Shown: positions 34,060 to 44,930 of the stretch, piece after piece
Layout: each line of letters begins with the position of its first letter
Position numbering within the stretch: the stretch's first letter is position 1
Source: Nemertoderma westbladi
Lineage: Eukaryota; Xenacoelomorpha; Nemertodermatida; Nemertodermatidae
NCBI GenBank assembly: GCA_032718475.1
Contig: JAUCBJ010007629.1
Coordinates: 107,047-171,046, forward strand
Reading direction: 5' to 3'
DNA: 64,000 bases
Position numbers and translations under genes: made by a program
The notes under the pieces: model-generated
Told to the model about the DNA's origin: nothing
What the model saw: the letters and a program-made list of their open reading frames with translations, nothing else
The model's database searches: none

Positions 34060-35165
34060 ACCCCAGTACAATCCACACCTCAGACAGCACCACCGCTAGT
34101 ACATCCCACACACCAGCCTGTACCACCGGTGGTACTTTCTGTAGTACCTCCAGTGCTTCACCACATACCCCCGACTGTACCACTGGTAGTACATCCCACA
34201 CCTCCGATTGTACCTCCAGCAGTGCACCCCATACCCCAGACTGTACCACCGGTTGTACATCCCACACCTCCGATTGTACCTCCAGCAGTGCACCCCATAC
34301 CCCAGACTGTACCACCGGTAGTACATCCCACACCTCCGATTGTACCTCCAGCAGTGCACCCCATACCCCAGACTGTACCACCGGTAGTACATCCCACACC
34401 TCCGATTGTACCTCCAGCAGTGCACCCCATACCCCAGACTGTACCACCGGTGGTACATCCCACACCTCCGATTGTACCTCCAGCAGTGCACCCCATACCC
34501 CAGACTGTACCACCGGTAGTACATCCCACACCTCCGACTGTACCTCCAGCAGTGCACCCCATACCCCAGACTGTACCACCGGTGGTACATACCACACCTC
34601 CGATTGTACTTCCAGCAGTGCACCCCATACCCCAGACTGTACCACCGGTAGTACATTCCACACCTCCGACTGTACCTCCAGCAGTGCACCCCATACCCCA
34701 GACTGTACCACCGGTAGTACATCCCACACCTCCGATTGTACCTCCAGCAGTGCACCCCATATCCCTGACTGTACCACCGGTAGTACATCCCACACCTCCG
34801 ATTGTACCTCCAGCAGTGCACCCCATACCTCAGACTGTACCACCGGTAGTACATCCCACACCTCCGACTGTACCTCCAGCAGTGCACCCCATACCCCAGA
34901 CTGTACCACCGGTAGTACATCCCACACCTCCGACTGTACCTCCAGCAGTGCACCCCATATCCCTGACTGTACCACCGGTAGTACATCCCACACCTCCGAT
35001 TGTACCTCCAGCAGTGCACCCCATACCTCAGACTGTACCATCGGTGCTACATCCTGTAGTGCCCCCAGTGCTTTATCCCATACCACAGACTGTACCATCG
35101 GTGGTATATCCCGTGGAGCCTGCAGCGGTACATCCCATACCACAATCTTTACCCCCGACCTCACT
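34060..35165 (+). repeat. 66-bp minisatellite inside LINE ORF2
   Basis: About 13 near-identical 66-bp units (34,189-35,040) with diverged edges. Each encodes 22 residues of the form VHPTPPIVPPAVHPIPQTVPPV without disturbing the frame. It lies between endonuclease and RT. The long minus-strand and second-frame ORFs across it are repeat artefacts. Confidence 0.95.
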
Positions 35166-37663
35166 ACACCCCAACCCCTCTACTCTTCAGGGCTTCCCTG
35201 AAGAGGCAGTCCTAGAGCACATACAGATTTCAGAAGAGGACGTACGTGCAGGTACTGTATTTCATCCTTAAAAACGAATGGATCTCCTGGTATCGATGGA
35301 ATAAGTAACAGAGTTATTAAATCATTATCCGGCTCTTTAATAGTCGGTCTAACTATTTTATTTAACGCGTTACTTAACATTTCTATTTTTCCACAATCTG
35401 GAAGTATTCTAATATTACTCCAATTTTTAAAAAGGGAGAATTTTATAATTCTGGCAACTATTGCCCAATTTCTTTATTAAATAACCTTTCTAAGCTTTTT
35501 GAAACTGTTGTCAGAAAGCATATCTGGAATTTCCTATGGCATAAAATATCGAAACGACAATCAGGATTTATTCCCGGCGATAGTTGCCAAAACCAACTTC
35601 TCTTCCTATAGGACTCCTGGTGCCAGGCCTGGGACGAAGGCAACGTCACACAAGTAATATTCTGTGATGTCACAAAAGCCTTTGACAGGGTATGGCACGC
35701 AGGTCTCCTTGAAAAATTATATAGAATGGGAAACCGCGGTCGCTTATTGGCATGGTTCCAATGTTATTTATCAGGGCGTTGGCAGCGTGTAGTACTAGAT
35801 GGGACATGCTCACTGTTTCTGGCGGTGCTCGCTGGCGTACCCCAGGAAAGTCTGCTCGGTCCATCTTATTTTTTATTTACATAAATGACCTTGTTGATGT
35901 ATTGTCGGCAAACTGTTCACTGTTTGCTGACGATACATCTCTTTCATCTAGAATCATTCATCCTGTTGTGCGCGTTCACTTTCTTAACCACGACTTCATG
36001 AACTACACACTTGGGCTACTAAATGGCTCGTAACTTTTAACCCAGAGAAAACCATTGTAATGACTATGTGTGGTTCCATCCCCTACCAGACAGTGTCACT
36101 ACATCTAAATGGCAAGGCCCTTCCGTGTGGTGAGACTCACAAACACCTGGGACTGGTATTTTCTTCCAATTTCAAGTTCAATGACCATGTCCTAGAACTA
36201 ATTAACTCAGTTTTGAGAAATCTATTGGTTCTGCGGAAAACTAAATACGTCCTATCCAAAGATGCAATACTAAAAATATACAAAACATTTATACGTCCTA
36301 AACTGGAATACGGCTGTGCGGTCTGGAACAACATATCTCAAGAAATGTCTGAACTACTTGACAATTTTGAACTTGAAATTCTAAGAATTGCCACTGGTGC
36401 TCCATCTCGCACTTCACATAGCAAGTTATATACCGAATGCAACATACAGAGTCTCTCTTCCAGGCGCTCAGCCATCTGCTTAATAACTTTTTATAAAATT
36501 ATTAACAAGTTAACTCCGGAGTACTTATTTTCCAGAATCCCAATTACAGTAGGGCAAAACCCATCACATAGTTCAAGCAAAGCAAACAGTCGGCCGAAGC
36601 CAGAGGCGACCCAAAGGCTCCTCTTTCGATAGCTGCTACCCGAGGGTAGGGGTGGGCGCTACTCCTATCCCAAGATTTGCTCCCAGTTATTTAACTGGTA
36701 TATCACATAGTTACCCTCTCAGAAACAGCGCCAACATTTCCCAAATATCGTACCGTAAAGACCTTTATGGCAAATCTTTCTTTCCAAACACTATAAAAAA
36801 ATGGAACGATCTCCCCTTTTTCAACTCGTTCACTCCCTCTCCCGACGTTTAAATCCCGACTCATTTCAAATAATGTTATCAAACCATTTTACTGTGTTGG
36901 AACCCGCAAATTTAAAATCATTGTCTGCCAGTTGCGACTGCGGTGTAGTGAATTATCTGCAGACATGGTATCCAGGCACCTTCAGGACTCACCTGAGTGC
37001 ACCTCATGCGGTTCTGCCACAGAAAACGCCTTTCACTTTTTTATAACTTGTCCGAGTTACTCTGGTGCCCACTGTACACTGAAGGTTGGGTTGGAAGCTC
37101 TGGGGGCTTCACTGTCATTAAACTCTGTATTAGAGGGACAAGGTATATCTGCGACCGATTACAACAAATATTTCTCCCTTCTAAACACCTTTATTGTCTC
37201 TACTCAGCGTTTTCGGCTACTTTCACAATAAAACAAAACCATTAGCCCAAAATATTTACTTTATTTACTTACTTGCTTGCATATATACCTTTTCCCTTCA
37301 ACTGTCTTTGTTAGCTAATTAAATAGACTAATTAAACTAATTCAGTTGGTAATGTAAATTAAATTTCACTGTATGTTGCTACATTATATTATTATTATTT
37401 TTTATGTTTATTGATGTGCCTTCTATTTTGTGGCTTGGTTGTGAGTCAGCGCGCATGTCGGTCTAGTATATTTTTATTTTATAAAGTTTATTGTTTACCA
37501 TATATTTACAACTGTCACTCCTAGCAACTCTAATCTGATATAATACCTAAGCTGGATATAGGGCCTTATCTGTCCGAATTGTTATTGTTATTGTCAATTG
37601 TCATAATGTGACACTGTTAAGCTTAATTCAATATAGAGTCCTACCGCTAGAGAAAAAAAAAAA

Positions 37664-38454
37664 AAGTTTCAGACTTGGCCAACATTAGACGGCTTTGATT
37701 ATAAGAACGTAAATCTATTATCAAACTGACCAAACTGGTCAAACTGCACTCACTCAATCCTATTCACCGCACTATTTTACTTCTGTTTACTGTCTGTTTT
37801 TAATTGTTATATGTTGATGGATATGCTGTTATATTTGGAGAATACCGATAAATAATCATAAAACCCCCAATCTTCTTGATTACTGAAGGTAAGAGGGACC
37901 AGTTACCTGTAGCAATTGCGACTTACATTATAGTGGTTTTAGTGTGAATTAAATGCTATTTCATAATCCCTACATGTGTCAGTTGCTATCCTCCTTATAT
38001 ATGATCAAATTCAGCGACGGTTGGCAGATCAGTGTGAAGTATTGTGAAGTCGTGTGCAGTAGTGTGACAGATAATAAAGCATCTCCTAAAGAATGCACTA
38101 TTTACGAAAATCAGTAGCCATCTAGTTGTGTTTAGTATAAGTCATAACTCTGTTTATATACTTAAAGCGCCACGTCCTAAAGGAACTGTTAATATTTCCC
38201 CAAAAGTGAATAATATTGTCAGAGATTATATAGTAACGATCAATCGAATAATACAGTAGGTCTGCAACGCAATAAATTTCAAAGCACCCGAATCCAGTCT
38301 CCCTTAACTGTGGGTGAATGATCGTGCATAGACTGGCTTCGGCTAAGGTTACTTCATGTGCATTGAATAATTGTTATAGGCTAAAGTCGATTTATAAACA
38401 AGAGGACACCTAAAATTGGCAGGTTAAACTGCTAAAGGTCTGAAAGTGCGATTA
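37664..38454 (+). repeat. BEL family 1 LTR, 3' portion with right target-duplication copy
   Basis: 37,664-37,863 repeats 23,937-24,137. From 37,864 the LTR continues without interruption, as at 59,420-60,003. The 3' end near 38,454 has TA instead of CA. It carries CACGTCCTAAAGGAACTGTT, conserved in every family 1 LTR. Confidence 0.85.
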
Positions 38455-40362
38455 ATAATATATTTTTAGTTTCTTTATTGCACCGTAGGCAATAAAGTCG
38501 AAGGTACCGTTCGAATGGTAAGCTGTAGGCCCAACTGCCCAACTACCCGAACCGGTACTTACAGGTACAGGTATTATTCGATTTTGATAATTATATACCG
38601 GTAGGTCTTGATATTTAATCAGGGACAGCCGCCCTGGTTTTTTATTGTGATTTTACTTATTTCTGTCAGTTTTATATATCTGCAAGTGTAATATTGAGCA
38701 GAAAGCGTGTAAGCCCGCTCAAATTGTACAGATAATCTGTAGGCTAGATTGTTGTTTGACTGTTGTTAAGTCTGAAGAGATTGCAGTGTGTCTAGAGTGT
38801 AATTCCGATAAAGTACTAGTTAGGAAGGTGGGGGCATCCAGTGCTGTAAGGTAAATCCCCCCTGAAAGAATAAGTCGTACTACTCGGTTAGAACGCATAC
38901 TAACTAACCATTTCGGAGTCTGCATAAACTGTAGTTTATTTAGGCTTGATAGTAGTCTGCCAGCTTTTGGTCTGTAATTTGTTTGTGTAGTCTGCACGGG
39001 TAGCGTAATATTTATTATTCAGAGTATATGCGAGTATTCGCAACCTACATAACTCCCCAAATTTATTCCTACAGTAATTGTGCTTGTTATACATACTGTT
39101 ATAGTTAAATTAACCCCGGTACTACATCAGGGCTGCTTGGCATAGGTAAAGACTGGTGATTGTATGCTCTAGTCACTCCAGCAGATACTGTGGTTCTTTT
39201 AGCTGTACAAGTATATTTAACTGCTGGTTATTTGTTGTATAAGTACTTGTACCTAATTTAGGATTTAGTGTACAGTACTTTCCGAAGATAATTGGTGTGT
39301 AGGCGGTATATTTGTGTTGTAAAGTGGTTAATAGGCACATTAGCTCTGGTTGGCTGCGGTAATTAACTTCTAGGTAAGGACACTCCGGGTACATAACGTA
39401 GTACTTATAGAGCTGAAGAGCTAAAGACTATAAGTCGTCAGATGGTGGTATTTTCTTATCTGGACAACGCAATTTATTTACTATTGCTTAATTATTTTCA
39501 AATACTGTAGTTTCCTGTCCGCTTGTAAGAACCAGAAATTCTAACTCCTTGTTAGACTGGTTTGTAGATTTCCTGTAAAATTACCCTGAAATTTGTATGT
39601 GTAATTTTTGGTGTTTATTTAGAGATTGTAATCTCACACAGTAATTGTATGTAATTTGTAGTAATAAGTAACTTAGTAAAGTAGAATTATTTGTTTTAGT
39701 GTCTAACAAGTAGCACTTCACTGAGAGCGTTCAGCTTCTGTGTAGTGACTCCTTACCAGAAATAATAACATTTATTTCAAACATTGACAAAAACCCTTGT
39801 ACGGGTACATAATATATTATAAATCAACTCAAACCGATTTATAAAATAGTAGGCCTGTTATACATCAACTAGGTCTTAATATCAGTTGGACTACTGCTTA
39901 ATAACAGTAATAAAGTAAAGGAAAGCAACCCTAAAATTCAGAAATTCAGTTATTCTAAAATAATTGACATTACCGGTATTTATAGTAGGCTTATTATATT
40001 TATTTCTATAAATTTGGCTGAGATTATATACCGGTATTCTGTAATTAATCCTAGTTTATAATCATACTTATATATACTATAAGTGTATGCTGTATACCGG
40101 TATTTACGGTAGGCTTATAATATATATTTATATAAATTTATGCTGAAATTATATACCGGTATTCTGTGACAAATCCTAGTCTGTAATAATACTTATATAT
40201 ATACTATAAGTGTATACCGGTATTCTAATATATTATATATATATCGCGTTACATTGAGTAACGATATCGGTAATTAATTACTAGGCTTACAGTTGATACT
40301 GAATTACTAGACTTGCTTTAACTGTCGTTTATAGTAGTAGGCATTCAACTGTACAATCAAAC
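38455..40362 (+). other. BEL family 1 leader (copy 2)
   Basis: About 1.9 kb, collinear with the minus-strand leader 8,666-6,481 and with 60,004-62,765. It has one copy of the block that is duplicated in copy 1. No ORF. Confidence 0.75.
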
Positions 40363-40530
40363 ATGACTGACACAAAGCAAACTCTGTCGGATAGTCTCCT
40401 AGAAAGAACAGTCTGCGACTCCGACAGGAGTGCCGAACATCTGAGACCGAAGTCCAAGTCCCCTCCTACTGTAAGTAAGGTCATCCCTTCAGTAGTAGTA
40501 TCAGACCCTAGGCTAGTCAAGCACCGCATT
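40363..40530 (+). pseudogene. BEL family 1 gag, N-terminal fragment
   Basis: Starts MTDTKQTLSDSLLER and matches the first 50 or so residues of the gag at 6,480-2,650 with scattered substitutions, up to SDPRLV. The match then stops and the frame closes at 40,551. All other gag and pol sequence is missing. Confidence 0.85.
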
Positions 40531-40719
40531 TCGTATTTGTTGTATGAATGAAGATTTTATATTTACATATTATTTGCAATAAGTTGTATGCAATAAGGCT
40601 AAGCAGTGATAAGTTTTTATATTTTAGGCCCCACTTTAATTTAGATATATTTTAGTTTATATTTCTATTGGTGAAAACAGTCTTACTTACTGTTTTCATG
40701 GAGCGGTGTGGAAATATTT

Positions 40720-41215
40720 CACTGTAAGTAGTTATTTGTATTCAGTATTCAGTATTTAGTATTATTCAGTATTCAGTAAAAACGTTTAAAATCTGATATA
40801 TGACTATAGTTTTCCACCTGGTCCAGTAGCTTGGTAGGTTAGCGCATGTTGTATATGGGACAGGTTGAGGGTTCAAATCTAGGTTGGTAAATATATTTTT
40901 TGTGCAAACTTTATTTCCGTTTCATTTAAATTTAAATAAGCCAATAATGGAGCGTTTACAATCCGCTTATCATCAGATTAGTTGGGCCAATCATCAGTGT
41001 TTAATAATTTATTGGTCCAATGTGAGCCCATGGAATGTAGTAGAAGGTTCTAGTGCAATTAGAAGCTCAAGTTTTCTATATAAGGTGCTGTTTGCCCTTC
41101 AGTTATCAGTGTATTAATTAGTGCATTCCTTAGTATCAGTGTATTCCTTAGTGTCAGTGTATTCCTTAGTATTATGTATTCCTTAGTATCAGTGTATTAA
41201 TTAGTTTGTCAAGTA
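40720..41215 (+). repeat. Short tandem repeats (TATTCAGTAT and GTATTCCTTAGTATCA)
   Basis: TATTCAGTAT-type units lie at about 40,737-40,785. A unit of about 19 bp around GTATTCCTTAGTRTCAGT repeats at 41,110-41,210. Two inverted copies (CTAAGGAATACACT, CTAAGAAATACACTGATG) occur at about 42,173-42,212. Confidence 0.55.
40815..40890 (+). mobile_element. tRNA-like SINE head
   Basis: TAGCTTGGTAGGTTAGCGC resembles an A box/D-arm, and GGTTCAAATCT at about 40,870 resembles a B box at normal spacing. Flanking ACCTGG and CTAGGT can pair as an acceptor stem. A T-run follows at 40,895. The anticodon arm is irregular, so a SINE or pseudogene is favoured over a tRNA gene. Confidence 0.5.
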
Positions 41216-42782
41216 AATTTGTTCATTGCTTAAAACTATTTGATTACGTTAAATATACTAAAAACTATACTATGTAGTTTTTGATAGTATCTATCTCGAT
41301 CGGCCGACATTGGATGATGGTGCCTAAACCTTTAGGACACAGCTACGCAAGGGGGAGGAAATGTCCACATTGCGTAAGGAACCTGCATCATTTAGCCCAC
41401 GCCCTTTAGAACATGACCAATCAGCCTGAGGAGTATGCCCTTGCCAGAGGTAAGACTTTGTTCGACACCTTTGCCCTCTGTAAGACCTTAGATCAGGGTG
41501 AAGTGTGACGACGTCCTGGGACGCCATAAATTTTATGAATCAAATATCTTGAAACCAGACAGAAACCTGCGGTAACCTTGCATCACTTACAGGTGCTAAC
41601 CAGGTTGGTACTGACCAGGTGCAAACCAGGTCAGCTGAGCAGTGCTGTTTTCGGGACGTTTAGGGTAAGCTAGGTGCAAACACTTCATAATTTGGTTACT
41701 CTACCATACTAGAAATTCAGTACTGGTTAGTGCTGTAGGCTTTTCTGCTAACTGCTCTGCCTGAGTTCGACATATTTACTCAGGCAGGAGGGCAGCATTC
41801 TGCTACCAGCACGCATTTGGCTAAAGGACCGTTACTAACATCTACTGCGCCCTTGCCACGTACTGCTAGGTATTTGTTGCATATCGCCAAAGCAATAAAG
41901 TTTCTAGAATAAATAACGTACCAGAACAACTAGTGGCACGGTAGCAAACTAACAACCTATTTCTCTATTTCACAATCAGAATCTGGTATCTGAGCCAATC
42001 GAGGGCGTATATTATTATACTAACACCTTAATTGCCCAATCGAGTTGTGAATATAGGAGGAGAGAGCCCTTTTGGAAGACACTTTGTAAGTATTGCGCCC
42101 ACTGAGCGTGACTAGCTTATTCAATAGCAACCGCCCGATATTTTGATTTGAAAGTCACCAAAACCTAGTTACTAAGGAATACACTAATACTAAGAAATAC
42201 ACTGATGTGACCAAAACTTTGCCTTGCAAACACACACACACACACGCGTCTTAGAATATTTTTCATACGTTATTCACACCTGTTAGTTATTTTGACTGTT
42301 TTTTCTGTTGGCAGTATTGATTACGCTAGTGCTGTAACCCGATGGCTCGTATTATACCCATATAAATCACACCGCGGCAAGTCTACAGTAGTTTAGGTAC
42401 ATTAACGGTCAGAAGGTAGTTAGGATTCACTGCGCGGGATTGTTTTCTCGCGAGTTTGGTCCATTTCCGTAGACTGTATGTCTGCCTCACCGGTTAAGGG
42501 ACGAACACCCTGTTTGTCAAGTTAGCCCAGGCATTTGATTCGCCCATACTGGAAGACATCAGGCACCAATCTCCCAATAATTTGTGTACTTTAGTATTTA
42601 GTAGCTACGCTGACCGTTGCATTCTATAGATTGGGCTTCCCTAGCTACAAATATGAGTACGGTTGGCTTAACACTCAGTCTGTTTAGTCTCACAGAAAAG
42701 GATCAGTTCGCTAGGCGGTCAAATGATGATTGTGAGAGTTTTTTAATGTAACAAAAAAGGGGGTAAAAGCAATTATCTAACC
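41216..42782. other. Unassigned DNA
   Basis: No gene or known repeat recognised. A less AT-rich stretch spans 41,284-41,660. An (AC)n run lies at about 42,230-42,247. A TATAAAT in CCCATATAAATCAC near 42,360 resembles a TATA box but has no gene assigned. Confidence 0.35.
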
Positions 42783-43295
42783 TGTGAGAAAAACACTTCC
42801 TGTACGAGCCCACACTTTATACAGTGTAATAACAGTTTTATTGTAATTATATGTTACACACAGTTATTAATTAGAGACAATCACAGAATGCAAATATTAA
42901 CGAGTGGGAGACACTCGTCAGAAATAGTGTTTCCACCACGGCTATTTCTCTATCCCCGCTCTCTGGGGGGAAAGAGTCAACACTGGGGCCATAATGGAAA
43001 AACTACTTTGTCTTATCAATTATCATCTCTGCCATTCCATGTGGCGCGTGCGGTGGCATTCTGTGATTGGCTCGCTCCTTCCTACATTACAAACCCATCA
43101 CCATTAACCAAATAATAACATCCCTAGTACTAGTTGGGAGATTGCCAAGATGCCCTTACTTCGATTTCCTACTTATATTATTAATATTGAATCTAAAGTC
43201 GTTATATTGAATGGGGCGAGCCTTAAGGTCCTTTACAACGTTTTGAGAGAGGATAAAACTACTTTGTTATATATATCATCATTTCTTTCGTTACA
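42783..43295 (-). repeat. 3' LTR of BEL family 2
   Basis: 513 bp, TG...CA on either strand; nearly identical to 53,856-54,367. The short plus-strand ORF inside it is shared by both LTRs and is not a gene. Confidence 0.9.
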
Positions 43296-43311
43296 AACTC
43301 CCCCCAAAGTT
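43296..43311 (-). promoter_or_regulatory. Polypurine tract
   Basis: Minus strand AACTTTGGGGGGAGTT lies immediately before the TGTAACG start of the 3' LTR, where the plus-strand primer of an LTR element is expected. Confidence 0.7.
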
Positions 43312-43755
43312 AAGCTTGCTAAACTTTCAACAACAAAAAAAACAAAGAAATGATTTTGTACCAAAACTATAAAACCACCTCATGTTAGGATCAATTAAAT
43401 TTAGCAATGATTACATTAGATATACCACACCACACTATATATATTTTGTTTATTTTCATGGCTTCCAGCCAGTCAACTATTTGCCAACAAGGATGGTAAA
43501 CTTCCATGAACATTTCTTGGGGCCCATGTCGCCTACTGGTTTCATTTCGCTCACGCAAAATGATAAAAACTTTTACAAAATTCAACGACCAAAGGCTAAA
43601 GGCTTGCAGCAGTAGGACAAAACTCAGTCCAAAATAACAACTAAAATTAACAAAGGGATTAAGTAAAGAGCTGACAACTCATCGCTGTTATCACTATTGG
43701 TGTCATTTAAATTCCGTATGAGTCCGCTTTCGTCAAGGTATCCTTGGCAACTTGG

Positions 43756-44218
43756 TCATACTCCCGCGTACCCGCTAGTCTCCACCATATATCTCTGGGG
43801 ACCGACGTCGGCCCGTACAGCCACCAGGGTTATAATCGTCAAACGGCCGTATACCCGAGTACAGGGAGCGAGGGTGTACATATTCGCAAACTTCCAATAG
43901 AACGTGGACTCCATAGGATTCCTGGTAATCCGCCGCCTCATCCCGCGCGTATTCCACGAGCATTAAATAGTCTGTTAGTAACCCAGCGACCGAGGCACCA
44001 ACACCTTCCTCTAGGTGGAACAGACGGGTTATCGACTGCACATCCGTTTCGTGGAGTTTCGATTGGATGAATTTCTCGACGGCCAGAATGACTCCATCGG
44101 TTCCCCGTAACGCCACGATAGTGCCGTTATTCTCCACCGCTTTCTGAGCGTACTCCACTTGGAAAACTTTACCATCCAGAGAGAACTGCGACGCAGAAAG
44201 ATCGTAATCTGATCCCAT
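43756..44218 (-). pseudogene. PSMA3: Proteasome alpha-subunit (PSMA3/alpha7-like) ORF inside BEL element
   Basis: The ORF starts MGSDYDLSASQFS at 44,218. The alpha-subunit signature DLSASQFSLDGKVFQVEYA followed by KAVEN is characteristic of the alpha7 subunit PSMA3. Further matches are DGVILAVEK, VAGLLTDYL, ARDEAADYQ..YG and YVHPRSLYSGIRPF. After about residue 130 the frame shifts, and similarity resumes in another frame with GPQRYMVETSG up to a stop at 43,756. The reading is intronless and ends near residue 155 of a family usually about 250 aa. PSMA3 normally forms part of the 20S core alpha ring. Position: same strand as the BEL ORFs, between integrase (ends 44,931) and the 3' LTR, where some LTR elements carry env. 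It may be a captured and diverged host cDNA, or a processed pseudogene that landed there. Confidence 0.8.
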
Positions 44219-44930
44219 TAACTCATATCATATCGTAATATAACTGGTACATAAAATCTTTACTTAATCAAAGTTAATAATTTAATTTACTAATTTACAG
44301 TAAAAGTTAAAGACCTACTAATCTACAATTATTATACACCACGTATCGGTACATTTAGTGATTAAATTAAATTTCTCGAAATATTTAAGTTAATTTTAAT
44401 TTATTTATGTTACTTTTTTACACACAAATATATAAACTCATTCACAAACATAATATCCAGATCACGGATGGGAGACTTTAAGAGCCCGCTCCCCCCATGT
44501 TCCTAGGACCTCCGTTAATTTATGGTTAATTTAACCGTTTAAAATCCCCAGGGACATCTCCCTACTGTTTTGGGAAATTAAATAAGGTTCCTCCGTGTTT
44601 CAACGGAGCCATATGAATGGGTCTTATTCATACCTGCCCATAATGGGATAGTTCTGTCTGTCGTTATTGACAAAACACTTAGTTTAATTTAATTAATTAA
44701 TTCATTCATCATACATTCATAATCATAAATTATTCAAATGTTATTAATATTATTTAATATCACCACTATTTAGGCCTATTATATTAATTTCGCATCACAT
44801 CACTCAAACTCACATTCATTCTAATTTAATAATTATTTTATTTCAAAAAATATGAAATCGAGAAACATAATTTAAAAACTATTGATCTACATACTAAATC
44901 ATATACCCTCCCCCCTTATGTTACGAGATT
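44219..44930 (-). other. AT-rich spacer between BEL pol and the PSMA3-like ORF
   Basis: About 710 bp without an ORF, much more AT-rich than the flanking coding blocks. It could hold a splice acceptor for a downstream ORF, but none was fixed. Confidence 0.4.

Larger units (their letters stand above)
32668..37231 (+). pseudogene. LINE ORF2: 2A, endonuclease, repeat insert, reverse transcriptase
   Basis: The open frame runs 32,668-35,271 (867 aa), then continues in shifted frames to 37,231. Order: a hydrophobic N-terminus; a 2A-type CGDIESNPGP at residues 24-33; an APE endonuclease (about 35-275) with HHNVRSLLPK, TETWF, GDFNTN and SDHSPIF; a linker; an in-frame Pro/Val-rich 22-aa repeat (about residues 465-830); and the RT start (FPEEAVLEHIQISEEDV). 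RT blocks follow in other frames: a GDSCQNQLLFL-like region, VTKAFDRVWH (35,670-35,700), FADDTS (about 35,920-35,940) and thumb (36,060-36,632). The C-terminal RLRCSELSADM...CTSCG...ENAFHFFITCP Cys/His module is at 36,930-37,060. The enzyme nicks DNA and primes reverse transcription. Frameshifts near 35,250-35,280, 35,590-35,760 and 36,630 inactivate it. Confidence 0.85.
24138..37663 (+). mobile_element. LINE (APE-type, CR1/L2-like) with nested elements, about 13.5 kb
   Basis: A 5' region, ORF1 (24,407-25,156), a 7.5 kb interval holding piggyBac-like copy B, then ORF2 (32,668-37,231), a short 3' UTR and a poly(A)-like end at 37,651-37,663. Both ends meet directly repeated LTR sequence, defining the insertion precisely. 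The clade (CR1/L2/Crack/Daphne range) is inferred from the ORF1 type, the APE endonuclease and the C-terminal Cys-rich module; a tree would be needed. ORF2 has frameshifts, so this copy is dead. Confidence 0.85.
23572..40530 (+). mobile_element. BEL family 1 copy 2, split by a LINE
   Basis: LTR part 1 (23,572-24,137), a LINE insertion (24,138-37,663), repeated then remaining LTR (37,664-38,454), leader (38,455-40,362), and the first 55 or so codons of gag (40,363-about 40,530). After that, similarity to copy 1 ends. The rest of gag and all of pol are missing. It entered the Cys-rich ORF at 23,571. Confidence 0.85.

Noticed and set aside
34028-35164. Long minus-strand and second-frame ORFs (up to 378 aa) with Cys/Gly/Trp repeats
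   Set aside because: They are frame artefacts of the 66-bp minisatellite, whose unit length is divisible by three, so all frames can stay open. The plus-strand LINE ORF2 frame has the domain evidence.
20512-40890. Functional tRNA genes at 20,512-20,600 and 40,815-40,890
   Set aside because: B boxes are good but the cloverleaf, anticodon arm and A box are irregular; SINE heads or pseudogenes fit better.
42340-42380. CATATAAATCAC as a host promoter
   Set aside because: No gene or transcript start could be tied to it, and the region is unassigned; one TATA-like word in AT-rich DNA is expected by chance.
42888-43115. ORF repeated at 53,825-54,187
   Set aside because: It lies inside both LTRs of BEL family 2, antisense to the element, and is conserved only because the LTRs are nearly identical.
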